The notes beneath the pieces are model-generated. The model saw nothing but the letters and a program-made list of their open reading frames with translations. It did not search any database and was not told the origin of the DNA. A stretch of DNA of 60,131 bases from Saccharopolyspora spinosa NRRL 18395 (lineage in GTDB: Bacteria > Actinomycetota > Actinomycetes > Mycobacteriales > Pseudonocardiaceae), in assembly GCF_000194155.1 (NCBI RefSeq), contig NZ_GL877878.1:3790044-3850174 (forward strand), read 5' to 3'. Every line of letters starts with the position of its first letter. The first letter of the stretch is position 1. Below are positions 53,779-60,131 of this stretch, piece after piece. The translations under genes were made by a program, and so were the position numbers.

Positions 53779-55590
53779 CTATTTCCCGCTGCGTTCTCGC
53801 TTCTTCGGCACCGACTTGCCGCGCCGCCGGAACCGGGCCTGCGCCAGCTTGTAGGCCGTGGCGGTGTCCAGCAGCTCCTCCGCGTGAGCCCGGCCGGTCT
53901 CCGTGGAGTCCATCCCGGCCAGCATCCGCGCCAGCTCGACGACCCGCCGCTCGTCGGCGACCACCCGCACGTCGCTGCGGGTCAACCCGCCGTTGGCAGC
54001 GCCCTTGTCCACCACGAGGTGGCGGTCGGCGTACGCGGCGACCTGCGGCAGGTGGGTGACGACCACGACCTGGTGGGTGCGGGCCAGGCGGGCCAGCCGC
54101 CGCCCGATCTCCACCGCGGCCCGGCCGCCGACTCCGGCGTCGACCTCGTCGAACACCAGCGTCGGCACCGTGTCGGCGTCGGCGAGCACGACCTCCAGCG
54201 CCAGCATCACACGGGACAGCTCACCGCCCGAGGCGCCCTTGTGGATCGGCAGCGCCGGGGCGCCGGAATGCGCGATCAGCTGCAGTTCGACCTCGTCTAC
54301 CCCGTCCGGGCCCGCGTGCAGGGTGCGGCCCTGCACGGGCAGCGCGTTCGGGTCGCCCGGATCGACCTCCTTCGGCTGGACCACGACCTCCAGCCGCGCC
54401 TGCGGCATCGCCAGCCCGTCCAGCTCCTCCGAAACCGCCGTGGCGAGCCCAACGGCGGCCTCCTTCCGGGCCTCGGACACCGCGACCGCGTGTTCGGCGA
54501 GCTCGGCCGCCAGCTCGTCACGCCGCGCGGCCAACGCCGCCAGCGCCTCCTCGGAAGTGTCCATTCCGGACAGTCGGCTGCGCGCTTCCTCCGCCCAGGC
54601 CAGCACGCCGTCGACGTCCGCGGCGTACTTCTTCGTCAGCTGCTTCAGCTCCGCCTGCCTGGCCAGCACCTGATCCAGCCGGGCCGGGTCGGCGTCCAAC
54701 CGGTCCAGGTAGCCGCCGAGCTCGCCACCTACGTCGGCCAGGACCGCGACGGCCTCCGCCACCCGCGGCTCCAGCTCCCGCAGCACCGGGTCCTCGGCGC
54801 CCCCGAGACGCCGCCGGGCCTCCCCGATCAGGCCGATCGCGCCGGGCATGTCCGGGTCGCCATCGGCAGAGCCGGTGAGCGCCAGGTGGGCACCCGTCGC
54901 GATCTCCCGGAGCTGGTCGACGTCCGCGAGCCGCCGCGCCTCGTCGACCAGCGAGGCATCCTCGCCGGGTTCCGGGGCGACGGCCTCGATCTCGGCCAAG
55001 CCGTGCCGGAGCAACTCCGCTTCCCGGGCCAACTCCCGCGAGCGTTCGGTGCGCTCGGTGAGTTCCCGCACCGCGTCGGCCCACTCCGCGCGGACCCGTT
55101 GGTAGTAGGTGAGCGCGTGCAGCACGGGTTCCCCGGCGAACCGGTCCAGCACCGCACGCTGCTCACCTGACCGCAGCAGCCGCAGCTGATCGTTCTGCCC
55201 GTGCACCGCGAGAACCTGCTCCGCCAGCTCGGACAGGACGGCGTTCGGCACCGAACGACCACCGAGATGCGCCCGCGAGCGTCCGTCGGCCGCCACCGTC
55301 CGCACCGCGATCAGGCTGCCGTCCTCGTCGGGCTCGGCCCCGGCATCCGCGGCGACCTTTGCCGCCGGCGAATCGATCGTGGTCTGGAACCGGCCTTCCA
55401 CGACGGCACGCTGCGCACCGGACCGGACCCGCGAGGCATCCGCCCGGCCACCACCGAGCAGGTGCAGCCCGGTGACCACCATCGTCTTACCGGCGCCGGT
55501 CTCACCGGTGACCACGGTCAGGCCGGCATGCAGTGCGAGCGTGGCGTCGTCGATGACGCCCAGTCCCTGGATGCGCATCTCCGCCAACAC
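53779..55590 (-). CDS. recN: DNA repair ATPase RecN
   Basis: The 603-residue SMC-like ATPase has Walker A TVVTGETGAGKTMVVTGL, the long central coiled coil (about 150-360), the ABC signature GASGGELSRVMLALEVVL and Walker B TLVFDEVDAGVGG with VVTHLPQVAAYAD. It acts in double-strand break repair. Starts at GTG 55590, with TTG 55587 and ATG 55578 also in frame; AGGGTG upstream favours GTG. Corresponds to Rv1696. Confidence 0.94.
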   Translation of the reverse strand: MLAEMRIQGLGVIDDATLALHAGLTVVTGETGAGKTMVVTGLHLLGGGRADASRVRSGAQRAVVEGRFQTTIDSPAAKVAADAGAEPDEDGSLIAVRTVAADGRSRAHLGGRSVPNAVLSELAEQVLAVHGQNDQLRLLRSGEQRAVLDRFAGEPVLHALTYYQRVRAEWADAVRELTERTERSRELAREAELLRHGLAEIEAVAPEPGEDASLVDEARRLADVDQLREIATGAHLALTGSADGDPDMPGAIGLIGEARRRLGGAEDPVLRELEPRVAEAVAVLADVGGELGGYLDRLDADPARLDQVLARQAELKQLTKKYAADVDGVLAWAEEARSRLSGMDTSEEALAALAARRDELAAELAEHAVAVSEARKEAAVGLATAVSEELDGLAMPQARLEVVVQPKEVDPGDPNALPVQGRTLHAGPDGVDEVELQLIAHSGAPALPIHKGASGGELSRVMLALEVVLADADTVPTLVFDEVDAGVGGRAAVEIGRRLARLARTHQVVVVTHLPQVAAYADRHLVVDKGAANGGLTRSDVRVVADERRVVELARMLAGMDSTETGRAHAEELLDTATAYKLAQARFRRRGKSVPKKRERSGK

Positions 55591-55835
55591 ATCAAGCACC
55601 CTAGCGGCATCGCCCGACCCACGGACGCCCACTGGGGTGATCAGCACAAGGATTGAGTTCGTGGTTGGTTTGCACAGTGGTGCGGGTGGCGGCCCCCCTG
55701 CGGGAATCACGGTCGCCGCCTGGACCGAGGGATCCCCGACTTGGGAATGTGCTTTCTCGTCAAAAGCGAAGCGGCTCGTTACCCACCTGACGCCAACACC
55801 GCGCCGAACGAACAGCGCTGCCGATCCTCCGGGCG
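55591..55835. other. Intergenic region between nadK and recN
   Basis: No gene is supported. The inverted sequence GGCGGC-CCCCCTGCGGG is the only notable structure. The recN frame is open upstream through the region, but no family similarity extends into it. Confidence 0.4.
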
Positions 55836-56732
55836 CTAGCCGGCCTTGGCGGGGCCTCGCCAGCCCTGGACCGGGAGCTCGAACTTGCGGACCAGGCGGT
55901 CCGTGAAGGCTGTGTCGTGCAGCCGCACCAGGCGCAGCGGCGTCTCCCCCGCGACCACCTCGACCCGCGCACCCGGCGGCAGGTCGAACTGGCGCTGCCC
56001 GTCGCAGAACAGCACCGCGTGGTGGCCGTGCTGGTCGATCTCCAGCGCCACCAACGACTTCTGCGACACCACCAGCGGGCGGGCGAACAGCGCGTGCGCG
56101 TTGCTCGGCACCACCAGCAGCGCCTGCACCTCCGGCCACACCACCGGGCCACCGGCGGAGAACGCGTACGCCGTGGAACCGGTCGGGGTGGAGCACAGCA
56201 CGCCGTCGCAGCCGAACGCCGACACCGGGTGCCCGTCGACCTCCACCACCAGATCGAGGATCCGCTCCCGGCTACTCTTCTCCACGCTCGCCTCGTTGAG
56301 CGCCCACGTGCGGACCAGGACCTGGCCGTCGAGCTTCGCGGTGACCTCGATGGTCATCCGCTCCTCGACGTAGTAGCGGGACTCGACGACGGCGGCCACC
56401 GCCTCGTCGAGCGCGTCGGAATCGGCCCCGGCCAGGAAACCGACCCGGCCGAGGTTCACCCCGAAGACCGGCACGTCGGCCAGCCGCGCGAGCTCCGCGG
56501 CACGCAGCAGAGTCCCGTCACCACCCAGCACGAGGACGAGCTCGGTGCCGACCGCCGCCTCCGGGCCGGGCTCGACCACCTGGAGGTAGCAGTCCGGGCT
56601 GAGCTCCGGCGCCTCCTCGGCGAGCACCCGCACCCGCAGGCCCGCGTCGATGAGCTGACCGGCGACCTTCTCCGCGGTGCGCATGTTGTGCTGCCTGCCG
56701 GTGTGCACCACCAGCAGCACCTCTCGGGTCAA
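55836..56732 (-). CDS. nadK: NAD kinase
   Basis: The 298-residue kinase has GGDGTLLRAAELA, the NE motif in WALNEASVEK and the glycine-rich region STPTGSTAYAFSAGGPVV. It phosphorylates NAD to NADP. AAGGAG lies five bases before TTG 56732, which is preferred over GTG 56738, which would overlap the binding site. Four to ten bases after tlyA. Corresponds to Rv1695. Confidence 0.94.
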   Translation of the reverse strand: MTREVLLVVHTGRQHNMRTAEKVAGQLIDAGLRVRVLAEEAPELSPDCYLQVVEPGPEAAVGTELVLVLGGDGTLLRAAELARLADVPVFGVNLGRVGFLAGADSDALDEAVAAVVESRYYVEERMTIEVTAKLDGQVLVRTWALNEASVEKSSRERILDLVVEVDGHPVSAFGCDGVLCSTPTGSTAYAFSAGGPVVWPEVQALLVVPSNAHALFARPLVVSQKSLVALEIDQHGHHAVLFCDGQRQFDLPPGARVEVVAGETPLRLVRLHDTAFTDRLVRKFELPVQGWRGPAKAG

Positions 56733-56742
56733 CTGCACTCCT

Positions 56743-57582
56743 TCACCGGTGCGAGCCTTTGCCTGAAGTTTGCGGCCCCTGCCTCACCGCGTCCACCACA
56801 AGCGCTTCCGCCGCGTCCGCCTCGGTGCTCGATCCCGGGCGCAGCCAGGCGAAGTACTCGACGTTGCCGGACGGACCGGGCAGCGGGCTGGCCACGACGC
56901 CGCGCAGGCCCAAGCCGAGTTCGGCGGCGAACCGCACGACCTCCAGGACTGCTTCGGCGCGCAGCTCGGCGTCGCGTACCACGCCACCCGAGCCTAGCCG
57001 CTGCTTGCCCACCTCGAACTGCGGTTTGATCATCGGCACCAGATCGGCGTCCGGCGAGGCGCACGCGAGCAGCGCCGGCAGCACCAGCTTCAGCGAGATG
57101 AACGACAGGTCGGCGACCACCAGATCCACCGGGCCGCCGATGTCCTCGGGGGTCAACGAACGCACGTTCGTCCGGTCGTGGATCAGCACCCGATCATCGG
57201 TCTGCAACTTCCAGACCAGCTGCCCGTACCCGACGTCGACGGCCACCACCTCGCGCGCGCCCCGGCGCAGCAGCACATCGGTGAACCCGCCGGTGGACGC
57301 GCCCGCGTCCAGACAGCGCCGATCAGCAACGGTCAGCCCCGCCGGCTCGAACGCCTCCAACGCCCCCAACAGCTTGTGCGCGCCGCGCGATGCCCAACCC
57401 GGATCGTCGACGTCCTCGGCGACCACCACAGGTGCGTCGATCTCGACCGCGGTCGCGGACTTGCGGGCCACCATCCCGCGCACCGTCACCCGGCCCGCGG
57501 CGACCAGTTCCGTGGCGTGTTCGCGGGACCTGGCGAGCCCGCGACGAACCAGTTCAGCATCCAACCGCGCCTTGCGTGGCAC
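56743..57582 (-). CDS. tlyA: TlyA family rRNA 2'-O-methyltransferase/hemolysin
   Basis: The 279-residue protein has an S4 domain (LDAELVRRGLARSREHATELV) and an FtsJ/RrmJ-like methyltransferase domain with the SAM motif CLDAGASTGGFTDVLL, catalytic Lys-Asp-Lys-type residues (HKLLGALE, VADLSFISL, MIKPQFE). TlyA methylates 16S C1409 and 23S C1920 and sets capreomycin susceptibility in mycobacteria. GTG 57582 has AGGAG nine bases upstream. Confidence 0.93.
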   Translation of the reverse strand: MPRKARLDAELVRRGLARSREHATELVAAGRVTVRGMVARKSATAVEIDAPVVVAEDVDDPGWASRGAHKLLGALEAFEPAGLTVADRRCLDAGASTGGFTDVLLRRGAREVVAVDVGYGQLVWKLQTDDRVLIHDRTNVRSLTPEDIGGPVDLVVADLSFISLKLVLPALLACASPDADLVPMIKPQFEVGKQRLGSGGVVRDAELRAEAVLEVVRFAAELGLGLRGVVASPLPGPSGNVEYFAWLRPGSSTEADAAEALVVDAVRQGPQTSGKGSHR

Positions 57583-57587
57583 TACCG

Positions 57588-57827
57588 TCAACTCCTGTGT
57601 GCACTCGTTCCGGAGAGGAGGTTGTCGGCCTTCGACAGGGCGTCGGTGAGCGCGGTGTGCACCGCTTCGAACCGCCCGACGTGCTCGGCCACGGGCAACT
57701 CCCGCACCTCGTCGAGCTCGGCCACGGCCGCCGCGATGGCGTCGATCGCCGGTTGACCGTCGTCAGCCGGGCGCGCCAGCATCGCGGGATTCGGCACCTG
57801 CGGCCCCTGCTGCCACGGAGAGGTCAT
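57588..57827 (-). CDS. Small conserved hypothetical protein upstream of tlyA
   Basis: The 79-residue protein has a Pro-rich N-terminus (MTSPWQQGPQVPNPAM) and a single long helix with IDAIAAAVAELDEVRELPVAEHVGRFEAV, amphipathic and probably self-associating. It ends 5 bases before the tlyA start and corresponds in position to Rv1693. No function known. ATG 57827 follows GGAGCAGGAG. Confidence 0.8.
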   Translation of the reverse strand: MTSPWQQGPQVPNPAMLARPADDGQPAIDAIAAAVAELDEVRELPVAEHVGRFEAVHTALTDALSKADNLLSGTSAHRS

Positions 57828-57923
57828 CCGCTCCTGCTCCCATCGATCACGCCGCGACCGCTGTAGCGGCGACGTGTCCACGCTAGCGGAACGCCCCGAC
57901 GGCGACGCCGCGACATGCACCGA

Positions 57924-58934
57924 TCAGGCCAAGCCCAACTGTCTCAACACGTCCTGCGCGTGCTCGTCCGCGCTGTGCACGGCAACCGGGCCCGAGAACG
58001 TGGCCCACCAAGCGGCGCAGAGCGCGCGGAGCGCCGACAGCGCGTCGCCCGGCAGTTCCCCGGGCCGCGCGGCCAGTTCCAGCGAGCCGCTGTCGACGCG
58101 GACCTGCCACGTCGTCTGCTCGCCGATGGCGACCTCGCTCGGCGACTGGTGCAGCGCCCGGAGGTCCGCCCCGACGTAGTCGGGACGGAGGCCGTCGGTG
58201 GCCTCCAGCAGGTCCCGTGTCGTGCTGACGCCGGTCAGCACCATCAGTACCGGCATCCCGGCGTTGACCGCGCCCGCGATGTCCGTGTCGAGCCGATCCC
58301 CGACCATCAACGGCGCCTCGGCGCCGGCGGAGGCGACCGCGCGGTCCAGCAGCGGGCGCTCCGGCTTGCCGGCCACCAGCGGATCCTGGTCGGTCGCCGC
58401 TTGCAGGAGCGCGACGAGCGCACCATTGCCGGGAACCAGACCTCGCTCCGTCGGCAAGGTGCGGTCACCGTTGCACGAAATCCACAACGCGCCCGCGCGG
58501 ATCGCCAAGCACGCCTCCGCGAGATCGCGGTACCCGATCTCGGTGTAGAGGCCCTGCACGACCGCGACCGGCTCGTCGGCGAACTCGGAGACCGGCACCA
58601 GCCCCGCCTTGTCCACTTCGGACACCAGCGCGGGCGAACCGACCACGAGCACCTTCGAACCGGGCGGCAGCTTCTCCGCCAGCATCGCGGCGCCCGCCTG
58701 GGCGCTGGTGCTCACCTCAGCCCGCTCCGCGTCCAAGCCGAGGCCGGCGAGGTGATCGACTACCGCCTGATCGGGTTTGGACGCGTTGTTGGTCACGTAG
58801 CGGACCGGGATGCCGCGACGGTGCACCTCCTGGATCGCCTCCAGCGCACCAGGAACGAGTTCACCGCCGCGGAACACCGTGCCGTCGAGGTCGAACAGCA
58901 CGACGTCATGGCCATCGAGAAGCGTGCCGCTCAC
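57924..58934 (-). CDS. HAD-IIA family hydrolase (NagD-like phosphatase)
   Basis: The 336-residue protein has motif I VVLFDLDGTVFRGGEL, motif II VRYVTNNASKP, GKPERPLLDRA (motif III Lys) and motif IV MVGDRLDTDIAGA, the type IIA cap arrangement of NagD and phosphoglycolate phosphatase. In M. tuberculosis Rv1692 at this position is a glycerol-3-phosphate phosphatase. The C-terminal region (about 265-336) matches the extra domain of that protein. GTG start overlaps the TPR gene stop. Confidence 0.9.
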   Translation of the reverse strand: MSGTLLDGHDVVLFDLDGTVFRGGELVPGALEAIQEVHRRGIPVRYVTNNASKPDQAVVDHLAGLGLDAERAEVSTSAQAGAAMLAEKLPPGSKVLVVGSPALVSEVDKAGLVPVSEFADEPVAVVQGLYTEIGYRDLAEACLAIRAGALWISCNGDRTLPTERGLVPGNGALVALLQAATDQDPLVAGKPERPLLDRAVASAGAEAPLMVGDRLDTDIAGAVNAGMPVLMVLTGVSTTRDLLEATDGLRPDYVGADLRALHQSPSEVAIGEQTTWQVRVDSGSLELAARPGELPGDALSALRALCAAWWATFSGPVAVHSADEHAQDVLRQLGLA

Positions 58935-60131
58935 TGCGCTCGCGCGTCCCCTTCTTCGTTGCTCGCATCGGCGTCGGTGGCATCCGACTTGGCCGCCTTC
59001 TCAGAGGTCTCGTCGGCCCCTTCGGTCTCGGCCGCCTTCTCGGAGTCAGCGCTCGCGGCTTCCGACTGCTCGTCGATCTCCTCGTTGAGGTCGACGTCGA
59101 CGTCGACGGCATCGTCGTCGAAGTCGTCGTCGATCTCGGCGGCCTCGTCGTCGAAGTCCTCGTCGATCTCGGCGGACTCGCCGTCGAAGTCCTCGTCGTC
59201 GATCTCGGCGGCAGCCTCGGCCTCCGTGACGAGCTCCTCGACCACGTCCGGGCCGCCCAGCTTCTCGGCGAGCTCCTCGAGCCGCTCTGCGGCGTCAGTC
59301 TCGTCCTCGTCATCGGCATGGGCCGCGTGCACGAACCAGGTGAAGGCTTCCCGCTCCCGCCCGGCCGCCAGCAGGTTGTCGGCGTAGGCGTAGAACAGGC
59401 GCGCGCTCCACGGCTCCTGGCGCTTCGGGTCCAGCTCCGCCGTCTGCAGGCTCACCACCGAAGCCTCAACCTCGCCGAGATCCCGACGGGCGCCCGCGGC
59501 GACGATGCGCAGTTCGACCGCGTCCTCCTGGTCGAGCTGGGGCGCCTCCTCGCTGCGGCTGAGCTCGACCGCGCGCTCCGGCCGCCCCATAGCGCGCTCG
59601 CAGTCGGCCATGATCGCCAGGTGCCCGGGCCCGCCAGCCATGCGCCGGGCGGCGCGCAGCTCCGCGAGCGCCTCGTTCCACTCTCCAACCAGGTAGGCGG
59701 TGAGGCCGTTGGCCTCGCGCACCGACGGAATGCGGGGAGCCCGCTGGCGTGCGTAACGCGCATGCTCCAGGGCCCGCTCCGGCTCCGAGTCGATCAGCTG
59801 ACCGGCGGCCACAAGGTGCAGAGCGACCTTGTCGGCCAAGCCCTTGGGCAGCGTCAGCAGCTCACGGCGGATCTCGATGTCCAGGTCCCCGGGCTCCAAG
59901 CCCTCGGGCAGTTCCGGCTCGCTCTTCGCGGCCGAAGCGACAGCCGCCTCGTCGCGCGACTCCGTCCGAGGCGAGTCGTGCCGGAAACCCTTCCGATCCC
60001 GGCGGTCGCCGCCGCGCTGCTCACCACCTCGGTGGTCTCCCCGCCGCGACGGTCGCCGCCACGGTGGTCGCCGCCACGGTGGTCGCCGCCACGGTGGTCG
60101 CCGCCCCGGTGGTTGCCGCCCCGGTGGGGGC
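58931..60131 (-). CDS. Tetratricopeptide-type protein with Glu/Asp-rich tail (5' end outside window)
   Basis: The frame is open to the right edge. From about residue -75 it is a Gly/Arg/Asp/His repeat tract, then TPR-like helices (RELLTLPKGLADKVALHLVA, ERALEHARYARQRAPRI, EWNEALAELRAARRMAG, ERAVELSRSEEAPQLDQED), ending in an Asp/Glu tail of about 100 residues. Corresponds to Rv1691-type proteins. The GGDHR-like repeat tract switches frame near 60039-60042, a run of four C, suggesting one missing base. The earliest start codon to fit the given frame is TTG 59899. Confidence 0.78.
   Translation of the reverse strand, partial: PPPGRQPPGRRPPWRRPPWRRPPWRRPSRRGDHRGGEQRGGDRRDRKGFRHDSPRTESRDEAAVASAAKSEPELPEGLEPGDLDIEIRRELLTLPKGLADKVALHLVAAGQLIDSEPERALEHARYARQRAPRIPSVREANGLTAYLVGEWNEALAELRAARRMAGGPGHLAIMADCERAMGRPERAVELSRSEEAPQLDQEDAVELRIVAAGARRDLGEVEASVVSLQTAELDPKRQEPWSARLFYAYADNLLAAGREREAFTWFVHAAHADDEDETDAAERLEELAEKLGGPDVVEELVTEAEAAAEIDDEDFDGESAEIDEDFDDEAAEIDDDFDDDAVDVDVDLNEEIDEQSEAASADSEKAAETEGADETSEKAAKSDATDADASNEEGDARAQ
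60050..60131. repeat. 15-base tandem repeat encoding GGDHR units
   Basis: The unit GCCGCCACGGTGGTC recurs about five times with few changes (CCCCGG variant at the right). On the minus strand in one frame it encodes Gly-Gly-Asp-His-Arg repeats at the N-terminus of the TPR protein. Confidence 0.75.

Noticed and set aside
60050..60131. Non-coding satellite or CRISPR
   Set aside because: The 15-base period keeps reading frame and encodes GGDHR repeats of a known protein type.

Overview
The window is very GC-rich actinobacterial chromosome. GTG and TTG starts are common, and genes often overlap by the four bases ATGA or GTGA. The content (XRE/DUF397 regulator pair, DUF222-HNH '13E12' family gene, gene order of the right third) suggests a Pseudonocardiaceae-like actinomycete, perhaps near Saccharopolyspora. 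That placement is inference; no rRNA marker is present.

Layout. 1-3,360 is accessory: the start of a transposase behind a hairpin that hides its ribosome binding site, a secreted SGNH hydrolase, an XRE-DUF397 regulator pair and two weak small ORFs. 3,361-11,188 holds an AAC(2')-type acetyltransferase and an APC permease, then a five-gene set for trans-4-hydroxyproline breakdown (three-subunit dehydrogenase, DapA-like deaminase, epimerase) with an XRE-cupin regulator and unusual palindromic and tandem repeats. 11,479-15,058 is a divergent, translationally coupled module of a DUF1177 protein, an NCS1 permease and an M20 hydrolase. Its substrate is unknown and it is the best candidate for an undescribed pathway. 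15,100-20,404 is a decayed zone: quinone-oxidoreductase relic, frameshifted idi, a membrane-ACT-GNAT fusion, an amidohydrolase relic, and a DUF222-HNH gene split by about 1.2 kb that carries a CYTH gene and a regulator fragment.

20,389-29,054 is a sugar-alcohol-type catabolic cluster: class II aldolase, RpiB-type isomerase, dihydroxyacetone-kinase-type kinase, FGGY kinase, 2-hydroxyacid dehydrogenase and HAD phosphatase on the minus strand, with a DeoR regulator and an MFS permease on the plus strand. Two copies of TTAAC-N9-GTTAA in the control regions are the likely DeoR operators. 29,099-34,272 is an envelope glycosylation operon (GtrB-like transferase, GtrA-YfhO fusion, PIG-L deacetylase with a propeller-like tail). 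A prolyl oligopeptidase, an aldo/keto reductase and a two-component system follow.

39,285-60,131 is core genome in the order of Mycobacterium tuberculosis Rv1713 back to Rv1691: der, (plsC), cmk, rluB, scpB, scpA, parA, xerD, Nudix, pyrG, steB, steA, recN, nadK, tlyA, HAD, TPR protein. A KhtTU-type K+/H+ antiporter pair sits inside it.

At least four otherwise conserved genes (idi, the kinase, steA, the terminal TPR gene), and perhaps the PIG-L gene, look one base short in or near short homopolymers. Assembly error should be excluded before calling them pseudogenes.
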